Positions 1 to 8,404 of a stretch of DNA of 12,856 nucleotides are shown here, piece by piece (position 1 is the first letter of the stretch; every line of letters begins with the position of its first letter). Where the stretch lies: assembly GCA_002361175.1 (NCBI GenBank), contig DESG01000034.1, forward strand, positions 1 through 12,856. Direction: 5' to 3'. The notes under the pieces are model-generated. The model was not told the origin of the DNA, did no database searches, and saw nothing but the letters and a program-made list of their open reading frames with translations. This stretch comes from Lachnoclostridium sp. UBA3320. GTDB taxonomy: Bacteria > Bacillota > Clostridia > Lachnospirales > Lachnospiraceae. Made by a program: the position numbers and the translations under genes.

Positions 1-52
1 TTTTTCATAAAATATTCAATAGTTCTTATTAATAAAAACTGATACAAAAAAA

Positions 53-62
53 TACATATGTA
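53..62. promoter_or_regulatory. 10-bp perfect palindrome upstream of the response regulator gene
   Basis: TACATATGTA reads the same on both strands and ends 26 nt before the response regulator start codon. The form TACA-N2-TGTA resembles the core recognised by BlaI/MecI/CopY-type repressors, but no such repressor gene is in the window and a short AT-rich palindrome can arise by chance. The rest of 1-88 shows no convincing -35/-10 pair. An operator role is only a possibility. Confidence 0.25.
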
Positions 63-88
63 CATAACAGAAAGGTCTGAATTATATT

Positions 89-790
89 ATGCATAATATT
101 TTAATTTGCGATGATGAGAAAGATATCGTATCTGCACTTGAGATATATTTAAAAGCAGATGGATATGAAGTGTATAAAGCGTATAACGGACAGGAAGCAC
201 TAAGCATTTTAATGCGTGAGGACATACAGCTTGTGCTGCTTGATATAATGATGCCTGGAATAGATGGTATCGAAACAATTTCAAGAATAAGAAAGATAAG
301 TAACGTTCCTGTAATTTTTCTTACTGCAAAGAGTGAAGATATTGACAAAGTTTTAGGGCTTAACGTTGGTGCAGATGACTATGTAACTAAGCCGTTTAAC
401 CCTATTGAATTACAGGCGAGAGTTAAATCACAGCTTCGTAGATATTTAAAGCTTGGAGGAGGCAATACACATGATGAAATGCTTGTACTAGGCGGCATTT
501 CAATTAATGACAAGGCAAAAGAAGTTACATTAGATGGAGAAGTGATTCAGCTTACAAGAACAGAATATGATATTCTGAAATTTCTTATGCAAAATCCTGG
601 GGAAGCATTTTCCCCACAGAAAATATATCAAAAAGTGTGGAAAGATGAACCATTTGGCACAGAAAATACAGTTGCAGTCCATATAAGACATTTAAGAGAA
701 AAAATTGAATATGACCCCGCCAATCCAAGATATCTTATAGCTGTATGGGGAAGAGGCTATAAGATGGAAGATGGCAATCTTAAACAATAG
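89..790 (+). CDS. OmpR/VanR-family response regulator (winged-helix DNA-binding)
   Basis: A 233-residue transcriptional response regulator of normal length for the OmpR/PhoB class. The N-terminal receiver domain (about 1-118) has the acidic pair D8/D9, the phospho-acceptor D52 in the LLDIMMPG context, T79 and the conserved K101 before PF. The C-terminal winged-helix domain (about 130-228) carries the usual LTRTEYDILKFL start, the NTVAVHIRHLREKIE recognition helix and the WGRGYKM wing. The receiver style is VanR-like. It should be phosphorylated by the histidine kinase encoded 31 nt downstream and then bind promoter DNA as a dimer; its targets are not visible. The start at 89 gives an intact receiver beta strand. 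The only ribosome-binding candidate, AAAGG, is about 13 nt away, so the site is weak. Family assignment is firm, signal unknown. Confidence 0.95.
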   Translation: MHNILICDDEKDIVSALEIYLKADGYEVYKAYNGQEALSILMREDIQLVLLDIMMPGIDGIETISRIRKISNVPVIFLTAKSEDIDKVLGLNVGADDYVTKPFNPIELQARVKSQLRRYLKLGGGNTHDEMLVLGGISINDKAKEVTLDGEVIQLTRTEYDILKFLMQNPGEAFSPQKIYQKVWKDEPFGTENTVAVHIRHLREKIEYDPANPRYLIAVWGRGYKMEDGNLKQ

Positions 791-798
791 TTGTTTAA
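780..798 (+). repeat. 8-bp inverted repeat centred on the response regulator stop codon
   Basis: TTAAACAA, then the TAG stop codon as a 3-nt spacer, then TTGTTTAA, form perfect 8-bp arms in the gap between the regulator and kinase genes, just before the AAGGAG ribosome-binding site of the kinase. The stem is AT-rich and has no U-tract, so it is not a good terminator. It could weakly modulate translation or mRNA stability of the kinase, or be chance. Confidence 0.35.
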
Positions 799-821
799 CA
801 GATGGAAGGAGTAAAAAATAA

Positions 822-3353
822 ATGAAAAAAATAGTAAATTTAACTTTGACAAGGTATCTGACAATCCTTTCAGCAGTTATTGCTGGCACTTTGTGTATTA
901 TTTCTTTAGCTGGAATACTTCTTGCATCTGCTGTTAATATATACGACAATAGTTTAGATACTGTTATTGGCAATGGACAAAAGAACCTTTTAGGATTATA
1001 TTCCAGATATATTTTTGAATCAATGCAAAATGATAATACTAAAGTTATGGAAGATTCCAATATGGAATATGTAATTTTACGAGGAATAAATCCTCATAAA
1101 GATATTGATGGTACATTTAATATTTCCATTGCCAGTGATAAGAAAAATATTGTATACTCAAATAACAGTTCTTATTTATCAGGGCTTAGCGAAAATGACA
1201 TACATCAATTTACCAGTTCAAAAATATTTTCTAAGGATGAAGGTCTTTATTATCAGCCAGTAACACTTTTGAAAAGTTTTTTTGATGATGGCTTTCAACA
1301 TAGCAGTTTTAGTAGTTATAAATCATATACAGAATATGTCGAAAGAGTATTTTTTAATGATGGAGTATTTTATTTTGAAACAGAAAAATATGCTTTTCCT
1401 GTAAAGACTATTGAATTGCCTGCATCGTCTATTTCTAATAAAGATTACAAAATGATAAAAAATCATGGATATTCTTTAAATAAAAAAGATATAATGACCT
1501 TTAAACTTGAGACAAGTAATCAAGGCAAGCATTTTTATCGAAGCACAGAATACAATATAATACTTAATACAGATAAATATAATACATGGGAAAAATTTTC
1601 ATTAAATGATATATACTTTTTGCCAAAAAACGTGGCAAAGGGAAATATATCAGAAGGCAAGAAATTTTTTAACTATGATAAAGACTATGAATGTTATATT
1701 GATTTTAATGATGAACTTGAAAACACAGCAGAGTATAAACTTGAATATTTAAATATCAGTATATCATATAAAATAAATGATGATTCATATAGCAATATAT
1801 ATGTTGTATTGTCAAAGGCTAACCCTACGATTGTTAATGACAAAGACGATTTATTTGCAGCACAAAAAAATATTATAACATCTTTATATAGAGCACGTTA
1901 TATAATGATTGTTGTATCTATTCTGTCAGCAGTAGTATTTTTAATAATGTTAATACTATCGTGCCATAGTAAATATTTATCTTCTGATAATGATATAGTA
2001 AGAAAAAATATTGTCCACCGTATGCCATTTTTGGTATATGCGTCTATTATAGGTGGAATACTAGCTGTTGATATAGGTTTTGGCATCGTAATGTTTGCAG
2101 AAACAGCAGCATCTATAGTAAATACTGGCTCTATGATATTGGAACTTATACTTGCAACATTGTGGATTATGTCATGTATATATCTTTTTATATTGATTTT
2201 ACTGGAAATTAGCTGCCGTGTGGGTGCACAGATACTTTTAAAAAGCACATTGATATATATGGCATACAAAATTGTTAAAAAAATCTGTGATTATGTAAAA
2301 AAAATATTTAACAAGATAAATAACAATATATCGCTATTTGCAAAAACAATAACAACACTTATTATTGCCAATGCATTTTTAATGCTACATTTGCTTTTTA
2401 TAACTCAAATGTATTTTAATTTTAATAATGGCATATGTCTATTTTTTGCACTAATTGATATGTCTATATGTGCAGCTTTTGACCTTTTTGTACTCAAAAT
2501 AGTATTCCAGATGGAAGCTCTGCAAAAACATGCCAAGAAAATGGCAAATGGAAATCTTGAAAGCAAAGTAGATACTTCAAAAATGATTAACTCATTTAAA
2601 AAACATGGAGAATATCTTAATAAGATAGGAGAAGGAATGTCTGTAGCTGTAAATGAAAGAATAAAAAGTGAACATTTTAAAACTGAGCTTATTACAAATG
2701 TTTCTCACGATATTAAAACACCTCTCACTTCGATTATTAACTATGTTGATTTATTAAAAAAAGAAAATATACAAGAGCCAAAAGTGCAAGAATATATAGA
2801 AATTTTAGAACGTCAATCTGCGAGGCTTAAAAAACTTATTGAAGATTTAATGGAAGCTTCTAAAGCATCAACTGGAAATATTGTAATTGAGCGAGAACTT
2901 TGTGATATTAATATACTCCTCACCCAGACACTGGGTGAATTTGAAGAAAAGCTTAGCCAAAAAGGACTTGAGTTTGTGATAAACAAACCAGAAGAAAGTA
3001 TATATATAATGGCAGACAACAGGCATATATGGAGAATATTTGACAATCTTATGAATAATATTTACAAATATGGACAGCCTGGCACAAGAGTTTATATTAA
3101 CCTTGAATCCAAAAATAACGAAGCTATAATTATATTCCGCAATACATCAAATTACCAGCTTAATATATCAAGTGATGAACTTTTGGAAAGATTTGTGCGT
3201 GGCGATTCTTCACGCCATACAGAAGGCAGCGGGCTTGGGCTTTCCATAGCGCAAAATCTTGCAGAACTGATGGGAGGAAGCTTAAAGCTTTATGTAGATG
3301 GCGATTTATTTAAGGTAGTGCTGTCATTTCCAAGGACAGATGCTCCAAAGTAA
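822..3353 (+). CDS. Large multi-pass membrane sensor histidine kinase
   Basis: An 843-residue sensor kinase, much longer than a typical VanS/PhoR kinase. One transmembrane helix (about 10-35) is followed by about 320 residues likely outside the cell, rich in Asn, Tyr and Lys and of no family I recognise. About five more hydrophobic segments lie near 360-381, 402-428, 437-463, 505-530 and 535-561. A short HAMP-like linker (KMANGNLESKVD) leads into the kinase core: H box SHDIKTPLTS with phospho-acceptor H629, N box NLMNN (742-746), F box around ELLERFVRGDSS, and G box GSGLGL (802-807). All catalytic boxes are intact. GGAAGGAG sits about 10 nt before the ATG. It lies 31 nt after the response regulator gene and is surely its cognate kinase. 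The ligand is unknown. Its convergent downstream neighbour is not part of the operon. Confidence 0.93.
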   Translation: MKKIVNLTLTRYLTILSAVIAGTLCIISLAGILLASAVNIYDNSLDTVIGNGQKNLLGLYSRYIFESMQNDNTKVMEDSNMEYVILRGINPHKDIDGTFNISIASDKKNIVYSNNSSYLSGLSENDIHQFTSSKIFSKDEGLYYQPVTLLKSFFDDGFQHSSFSSYKSYTEYVERVFFNDGVFYFETEKYAFPVKTIELPASSISNKDYKMIKNHGYSLNKKDIMTFKLETSNQGKHFYRSTEYNIILNTDKYNTWEKFSLNDIYFLPKNVAKGNISEGKKFFNYDKDYECYIDFNDELENTAEYKLEYLNISISYKINDDSYSNIYVVLSKANPTIVNDKDDLFAAQKNIITSLYRARYIMIVVSILSAVVFLIMLILSCHSKYLSSDNDIVRKNIVHRMPFLVYASIIGGILAVDIGFGIVMFAETAASIVNTGSMILELILATLWIMSCIYLFILILLEISCRVGAQILLKSTLIYMAYKIVKKICDYVKKIFNKINNNISLFAKTITTLIIANAFLMLHLLFITQMYFNFNNGICLFFALIDMSICAAFDLFVLKIVFQMEALQKHAKKMANGNLESKVDTSKMINSFKKHGEYLNKIGEGMSVAVNERIKSEHFKTELITNVSHDIKTPLTSIINYVDLLKKENIQEPKVQEYIEILERQSARLKKLIEDLMEASKASTGNIVIERELCDINILLTQTLGEFEEKLSQKGLEFVINKPEESIYIMADNRHIWRIFDNLMNNIYKYGQPGTRVYINLESKNNEAIIIFRNTSNYQLNISSDELLERFVRGDSSRHTEGSGLGLSIAQNLAELMGGSLKLYVDGDLFKVVLSFPRTDAPK

Positions 3354-3381
3354 ACGAAATACTAAACAGCATAGAAATTTT

Positions 3382-3420
3382 GGGGTTATAAGCATCTTAT
3401 ATAAAGATGTTTATAATCCC
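3382..3420. terminator. Long hairpin in the convergent gene junction
   Basis: Arms 3382-3398 and 3404-3420 pair over 17 positions with two G-U wobbles and a 5-nt loop (ATATA). The hairpin starts 29 nt after the histidine kinase stop and spans the last codons and stop of the opposing DUF445 gene. Neither side is followed by a good U-tract (GATAACTG on plus, AAAATTTC on minus), so it is not a canonical intrinsic terminator. Its position and stem length suggest a bidirectional transcription end or an mRNA 3' stabiliser. Confidence 0.5.
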
Positions 3421-4266
3421 GATAACTGCACCAATTAAAGCTCCAAGATTTATAACTGCCTGTAGTTCATGCTTCATAACTGAAAAAACAAGCTGCTCAA
3501 GCTCTGCTGCATTCATCTCTTCTATTTTTTTCTGCACAATATCGTTAATATTAATATTTTGCACAATTCGCATACCATTGTCTTCTATAAAACCATCAAT
3601 AATATTTCCTGCAATTTCTCGCACAGGTTCTCTGTCAATACCCAGTTTGTCAAGGGAATATTTTAATGGGTTTTCCTCTATCTCAGTTACTTTTGCCTTT
3701 ACAACAGGCATAACAGCATCCCTGCCATACATATTGATATAATCCTTAAATGAATTACCTATATTTTCATAAATAGAATCAAGTCTGTCTCCACTTAAAA
3801 ACATCGAAATCAAAGGATTGTTAATAATATCTCCAAGTGCATCTGATGCAATCTTTGCAATCACAGACTTTAAATCTGCCTGCTTTACACCATCTATTAA
3901 TGCATCTGATATTATTATACTTGCTTTGTCCGCCATCTCTCCATTATTATCATGGAGAAGTTCACCGATAGTATCATCTTTTTCAAATAAAAACTCTTCT
4001 ATTCCTCCCACAAACGATTCTTTTGCAGAGCTTTCTTTTATCTTATTTAAAATATCCTCAGAAGTGAGGAGTTGATTGCTTATAGCATTGCCAACTGCCC
4101 GTGCAATACGAGGTTGATTTTTAGGTATTACGCCTGGAGTAAAAGGCAATTTAAAACCGCCAATTCTTATTTCTTTATATGGATGAAAAAGCATTTTAAT
4201 TGCTATATAATTTGTACAATATCCTATTAGCGCTCCAACAGCTACAGGTAAAATAACGTGTAACAT
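3397..4266 (-). CDS. DUF445 family (YheB-like) membrane protein
   Basis: A 289-residue protein of the DUF445 family. The N-terminus is a transmembrane helix containing GALIGYCTNYIAIKMLFHP followed by PFTPGVIPKNQPRIA (about 8-55), the hallmark of YheB-type proteins. The middle (about 60-260) is a long helical, charged region, and the C-terminus is a second hydrophobic helix (about 270-289). It is probably anchored at both ends with a large helical domain between. In Bacillus, YheB-like proteins are membrane proteins of poorly defined role; no biochemical function can be assigned here. The ATG at 4266 has GGGG about 10 nt upstream. It is a single gene, convergent with the histidine kinase operon and divergent from the CotH gene. 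The final codons are part of a strong hairpin. Confidence 0.88.
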   Translation of the reverse strand: MLHVILPVAVGALIGYCTNYIAIKMLFHPYKEIRIGGFKLPFTPGVIPKNQPRIARAVGNAISNQLLTSEDILNKIKESSAKESFVGGIEEFLFEKDDTIGELLHDNNGEMADKASIIISDALIDGVKQADLKSVIAKIASDALGDIINNPLISMFLSGDRLDSIYENIGNSFKDYINMYGRDAVMPVVKAKVTEIEENPLKYSLDKLGIDREPVREIAGNIIDGFIEDNGMRIVQNININDIVQKKIEEMNAAELEQLVFSVMKHELQAVINLGALIGAVIGIINIFI

Positions 4267-4298
4267 TTGTACTTTGCCCCTTTTTTATAATAAATTTG

Positions 4299-4319
4299 TG
4301 TAGTAGACATATTACTACA
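4299..4319. promoter_or_regulatory. Perfect 7-7-7 inverted repeat, operator-like
   Basis: TGTAGTA (4299-4305), a 7-nt spacer GACATAT and TACTACA (4313-4319) form a perfect inverted repeat in the divergent intergenic region. It lies 32 nt upstream of the DUF445 start, close to where that gene's promoter should be, and about 90 nt upstream of the CotH promoter. The arm centres are 14 bp apart. This fits a dimeric repressor site better than a terminator, since there is no U-tract. The binding protein is not identifiable. Confidence 0.4.
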
Positions 4320-4404
4320 AAAAAAGAAAATGTTCAAGAGCTTAATCTCTAAAGCTTAAAAAATTTTTACAATTACTATATACCTATTGTTTTTATATTT
4401 TTGC

Positions 4405-4413
4405 TGTGATAAT
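4405..4413 (+). promoter_or_regulatory. Extended -10 promoter for the CotH-domain gene
   Basis: TGTGATAAT matches an extended -10 element (TG-N-GATAAT, one mismatch to TATAAT). No good -35 lies 16-18 bp upstream, as is common for extended -10 promoters. Transcription would begin near 4420, giving a leader of roughly 34 nt ending in the GGGGAG ribosome-binding site of the gene at 4454. Assigned from motif and position only. Confidence 0.45.
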
Positions 4414-4453
4414 CTTTAATTATAAAATAAGTTTTGAAAAGGGGAGACAAATT

Positions 4454-7201
4454 ATGGGTTTTAAACGTATTAAAAAACTTGTGCTATGTACTATACTTTC
4501 CTTTGCAATGATGCTAGGACTTACAGAGTATACGCCAACATATGCAAATGAAGCAGAAAATGCACCTACTAAAGCACCAGCAAGCATCGAAAAAGAAACA
4601 AATGAAAGCACAGATAAACAGGATATGGTAAAGCTTTTAGACAAACAAAAATTTAGTGTTTCTAATTCCAAAGTAAGTATGACCGAACATAAAAAAGGAA
4701 AAGGTGTACTTATAAAGGGAAGCAATGCAGATATTGCTGAAAGTGTATTCTCATTTCAAGATGAAATTGATTTTGGTACAGTAGAAGCAACGCATATTGT
4801 TGTAGATGGACTTGCTTCCAAGAAAAAGAAAGTTACAATACAGTTTTATCTTGACAGTGAAGAGAAACCTTTTGTTGCAGTAAAACTTAATTGCCAAAAA
4901 CGCAATGACTATTGGAATTATGTAAAAAATGTTTGCAGCGACATCAAAGACCGCCAAATTACAGGAAAACACAAAATTTCATTTAAGGTCGTTACAGAGG
5001 AACAAGGCAATGTAACTTTACTTATGCGCAGTATATTTTTCATGCACAGTAACATTCCATTAGTAAGCTTTGATATTGATGAAACAGAAGGTTCTATAGC
5101 AGAGATGAATGGTGATTCTTCTCATAACTCAGAATGTTATGGCAAAGTTTCAATTACTGTACCAAATAACTACAAATCTGAATATTCCGATGAAAAATTT
5201 GAATCAGGAACATATGATATTGACTATTTAAGAGGCAGAGGCAATTCAACATGGTATTCAACTAAAAAACCATATAAGTTTAAACTTAATAAAAGCACAG
5301 ACCTCTTTGGTATGGGCAAAAATAAGCATTGGATTCTTCTTGCTAATTATTACGATGCATCAATGCTGCGCAATAAGCTGACTTTTTGGCTTGGTGCTGA
5401 AATGGGCATGAAGTATACACCACAGTGTGTATTTGTTGACCTTATATTAAATAACCAATATCTTGGAAGTTATTATCTATGTGAACAGATACGTGTAGGC
5501 AGCAGCCGTGTTAATATTGATGACCTTGAAGCTGACGAAACTTCTAAAAATGCTACAAGCGGCAATTTAATTACAGGAGGTTATCTCCTTGGTATGTCAC
5601 CTTATACAGAAAATGATGAACAAAAACAGACATTTTCTACAGAGAAAGGCAACAGTTTTGTAATAGAAAGCCCAAGCTTTGAAGATTATTTTAATGAGGC
5701 ACAGTATAACTACATTTCTGAATATATGCAAAAGACAGAAAATGCTATATATGGTGAAGATTTTAAGGATGAAGATGGTATTCCTTATAGTGAATATATG
5801 GATGTAGATTCAGCTGTTGACTATTACTGGGTACAAGAGATATCAAGTAACGGTGATGCATATGGTTCTTCAAGTACTTATTTGTATAAAGAAAGAAATG
5901 GAAAGCTTTTCTGGGGACCTTTATGGGACTTTGACTATGTTGCATGGGGTGATACAGATACAAATACCACAGGATTTAGACAAAATTATGCAACATGGTT
6001 TGAAAAACTTTTGCAGGATAAGGAATTTACAAACAAACTTATAGCAAGATGGCCAGCATTTAAAGAAAAACTTCTCTACGCATGTAAAGATGGCGGAAAA
6101 ATTGACCAGTATGCAGCAGAGTTAGATAGCTCCCAGAAAGCTAACTATAATGTAAATGAACTATTTAGTGAGATATGGAATGATATGATTTTTGGAGGCG
6201 AAATAGTTGTTGCTGTCGATGGTGCTGATGGAATACCAGCTATAATTGGAGGTGCAGATGCAAGCACAGACGGAGCTATAGATGGAAATGTTAAAAGCAA
6301 AACTTTTGAAAGTGAAGTTGACCGTTTAAAACAATGGATTACCGACAGGGTGACATGGATAGATGATAATATAAGCTTGATTGTACCTGTTGAACATAAA
6401 ATAACATATATGTCTAATGGCAAAGTATACAAAGAAGATACATATATACGAAACAGCAGAAATGGTATTATACTGCCAGAACCTCCTGTAAGGAAAGGCT
6501 ATAAATTCAAAGGCTGGTATACTAAGAAAACTGTAAAAGGCAAAAAGCAGGAAAACTACATAAATAATGGAGACAATATAACTGAAGATACAATATTATA
6601 CGCCAAATGGATTGATGAAAGTAAAATTGTTAAAGCGACAAAGATTTCATTTGCACAGAACGAATTTTATTATTATATAAACGATACAATATCTGATTTG
6701 CCTGTGTATGCAATCCCATTTGATTCCGAAGTATCAGATATAACTTATGAAATCAGTGATGAAAGCATTGTGAAAATGTTGGTTAATGAGCTTGATGGAA
6801 GCAAAGAATTTATTACATTAAAAAAAGGTGATACAAAAATTACAGCAACTACAAAAGATGGATTAAAGACATCATGCACAATACATGTTATTGGCTATGA
6901 TGATGATATGCTATATAACAATGAAGACTTTTCTTTAAATAAAAAAGAAATAACTTTAAAACGTGGTGATTATTCCAGAATTATACCTAAATATGATTCT
7001 AATAAAACACCTTATACAAATTATATATATGTTTCATCAGATGAATCAATAGCAGAAGTCAATGCTGCTGGATATATACACGCAAAAAAAGCAGGTACTA
7101 TCTATATAGGTGTTACAAGCAACAGAACAGATGGTATACAATTCTGTAAAGTTACAGTAAAAAATAAAAATGGTAAGAATCAAAAGAACAAAAAGAAATA
7201 A
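4454..7201 (+). CDS. Secreted CotH kinase-domain protein with InlB-type repeat and Ig-like domains
   Basis: A 915-residue exported protein. The start at 4454 is set by GGGGAG 7 nt upstream; the frame is open further 5' but has only a GTG there. Residues 1-32 form a signal peptide (KRIKK, hydrophobic core, cut near TYA/NE). A beta-rich N-terminal region (about 60-195) precedes the CotH domain (about 200-640), with RGRGNSTW (260-267), KPYKFKLN, the HWILLANYYDASMLRN segment, and GPLWDFD (488-494), whose acidic residues match the metal/ATP-binding motif of CotH protein kinases. A Gly/Ala/Asp-rich stretch near 585-612 looks like a linker insertion. An InlB-type (Listeria-Bacteroides) repeat covers 646-719, ending YAKWID, followed by two Big2-like Ig folds (about 727-815 and 820-905). 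The tail is Lys/Asn-rich, with no LPXTG or transmembrane anchor. It probably acts at or outside the cell surface; substrate unknown. Confidence 0.9.
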   Translation: MGFKRIKKLVLCTILSFAMMLGLTEYTPTYANEAENAPTKAPASIEKETNESTDKQDMVKLLDKQKFSVSNSKVSMTEHKKGKGVLIKGSNADIAESVFSFQDEIDFGTVEATHIVVDGLASKKKKVTIQFYLDSEEKPFVAVKLNCQKRNDYWNYVKNVCSDIKDRQITGKHKISFKVVTEEQGNVTLLMRSIFFMHSNIPLVSFDIDETEGSIAEMNGDSSHNSECYGKVSITVPNNYKSEYSDEKFESGTYDIDYLRGRGNSTWYSTKKPYKFKLNKSTDLFGMGKNKHWILLANYYDASMLRNKLTFWLGAEMGMKYTPQCVFVDLILNNQYLGSYYLCEQIRVGSSRVNIDDLEADETSKNATSGNLITGGYLLGMSPYTENDEQKQTFSTEKGNSFVIESPSFEDYFNEAQYNYISEYMQKTENAIYGEDFKDEDGIPYSEYMDVDSAVDYYWVQEISSNGDAYGSSSTYLYKERNGKLFWGPLWDFDYVAWGDTDTNTTGFRQNYATWFEKLLQDKEFTNKLIARWPAFKEKLLYACKDGGKIDQYAAELDSSQKANYNVNELFSEIWNDMIFGGEIVVAVDGADGIPAIIGGADASTDGAIDGNVKSKTFESEVDRLKQWITDRVTWIDDNISLIVPVEHKITYMSNGKVYKEDTYIRNSRNGIILPEPPVRKGYKFKGWYTKKTVKGKKQENYINNGDNITEDTILYAKWIDESKIVKATKISFAQNEFYYYINDTISDLPVYAIPFDSEVSDITYEISDESIVKMLVNELDGSKEFITLKKGDTKITATTKDGLKTSCTIHVIGYDDDMLYNNEDFSLNKKEITLKRGDYSRIIPKYDSNKTPYTNYIYVSSDESIAEVNAAGYIHAKKAGTIYIGVTSNRTDGIQFCKVTVKNKNGKNQKNKKK

Positions 7202-7224
7202 AAAAGATTTGTAATTATAAAGCG

Positions 7225-7252
7225 GGGATAGGCAGTGTCAAATGTCTATCCC
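7225..7252. terminator. Bidirectional terminator between convergent genes
   Basis: GGGATAGGCA (7225-7234) pairs with TGTCTATCCC (7243-7252) over 10 bp with one G-U wobble and an 8-nt loop. It sits 23 nt after the CotH gene stop and 3 nt beyond the stop of the convergent ABC permease gene. On the plus strand it is followed by TATTTAAATT, on the minus strand by GCTTTATAATT. The GC-rich stem and convergent location support a terminator shared by both transcripts, though the U-tracts are imperfect. Confidence 0.75.
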
Positions 7253-7255
7253 TAT

Positions 7256-8404
7256 TTAAATTAGTGTTAAGAATATCTGAACTGCTCCCACAGTCAACAA
7301 CATAATTACTGGGACAACATATTTTCGTGGGTGATTCCATAGGTCACTCTCAATTTTCCAATTTCGGATAGGATAAAACCATTCTAACAATACAGATAAA
7401 ATTGCACTCTGTAAAGCAAAGAAAACAGCGGTTAAAATCATCAAAATAGTAACACTGTTGTTTTTTATTTGCCAGCTAAAAAGAAAAATTACATTTACAG
7501 TTAAATTACAGAAAAAAATAAACAGACAATATGGCATACAAAACGCTTTTTTTTGACAGGGTAAAAAACGGATTGCCTGCTCTAAATCTGGGTCACAGGA
7601 TAACAAAATGCATATAGGAGTATTTAAAGACAAAATCGCAAAGCTAATTGGAATAACAAATAAATTTTCTATTCTCGTAAAAAAATATGGCAATATAATA
7701 GCTACACACCACATAATAGCAGTATTTATCAGATAATTTTTATGACAGTTCAAATATCTGAAAAGATACCTCCACACCAAAAAGTGTCTATGTTGTTTTA
7801 CTCTATAACATTTTTTATTTTCTTGTGAATAAAAAATGTATACGTCTGTTATTTGTAAACGTATAATTGCAAATATGCTATTAACAATTAAGAAAGGTAT
7901 AATCCATACTTTACTTCCTAAAAATAAAATACTTGCAATTATTATACTTACCCAAAGAATGCCTATATACCAATATTTTTTTAGGGAATAGACAGCAGCG
8001 GCTATAAAAATTGCATTTATTATACAAACTGCACTTTCTAAAAGCTCTATAGGTTTCCAAACAGAAACTGCAAGTAAAACTACGGAAAGAGTTATAGTTT
8101 TTGTAAAAATTATATAAACTCCTAAAGCGGCAACATAAGAAAAAATAAAATTTCTTCTATTAAACGGAAGCATAAACATATTTTGCATTTTAGTCGTATT
8201 ATTTTCTGAACAAAGAGCTTGCCACATCGCACCAGCAGTAAAAGTACTTAGCATAAAATATCGAATAAACGGTGCGATTTGTACTTTCCAATCAGTAATG
8301 TATAACCCAAAAAATACAACTAAATAGATGAAAATATTTCGTTGTAACCGCTCATATTGTGCTCCAAACAGATTTTTAATAAAAGCCTTAAATGTCATTT
8401 TCAT
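7256..8404 (-). CDS. ABC-2-type transporter permease
   Basis: A 382-residue polytopic membrane protein with roughly ten hydrophobic segments, a positively charged N-terminus (KAFIKNLFGAQYERLQRN) and charged cytoplasmic loops (for example NKKCYRVKQHRH). The last part has PIRNWKIESDLWNHPRKYV before a final transmembrane helix. It is the membrane partner of the ATPase gene directly upstream. I choose ATG 8404 because GGGAGG lies 8-9 nt upstream; the frame stays open further 5' but only within the ATPase gene and with a TTG start. The gene therefore overlaps the ATPase gene by 17 nt, showing translational coupling. There is no solute-binding protein or extracellular domain gene nearby, so export or self-protection is more likely than uptake. 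The substrate cannot be read from sequence; Na+ or drug/peptide export (NatB-like) is the closest analogy. Confidence 0.8.
   Translation of the reverse strand: MKMTFKAFIKNLFGAQYERLQRNIFIYLVVFFGLYITDWKVQIAPFIRYFMLSTFTAGAMWQALCSENNTTKMQNMFMLPFNRRNFIFSYVAALGVYIIFTKTITLSVVLLAVSVWKPIELLESAVCIINAIFIAAAVYSLKKYWYIGILWVSIIIASILFLGSKVWIIPFLIVNSIFAIIRLQITDVYIFYSQENKKCYRVKQHRHFLVWRYLFRYLNCHKNYLINTAIMWCVAIILPYFFTRIENLFVIPISFAILSLNTPICILLSCDPDLEQAIRFLPCQKKAFCMPYCLFIFFCNLTVNVIFLFSWQIKNNSVTILMILTAVFFALQSAILSVLLEWFYPIRNWKIESDLWNHPRKYVVPVIMLLTVGAVQIFLTLI

Noticed and set aside
3407..4075. Plus-strand open frames opposite the DUF445 gene
   Set aside because: Ser/Ile-rich antisense translations of a clear DUF445 coding sequence, with no start signals.
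4339..4359. AGCTTAA repeated with a 14-bp period upstream of the CotH gene
   Set aside because: Short AT-rich repeat far upstream of the proposed promoter; the period does not fit OmpR-type (about 10-11 bp) or LytTR (21 bp) sites.
4406..4453. GTG start at 4406 for the CotH protein
   Set aside because: It would put 16 extra residues before the signal peptide and lies within the proposed promoter; ATG 4454 has a good GGGGAG site.
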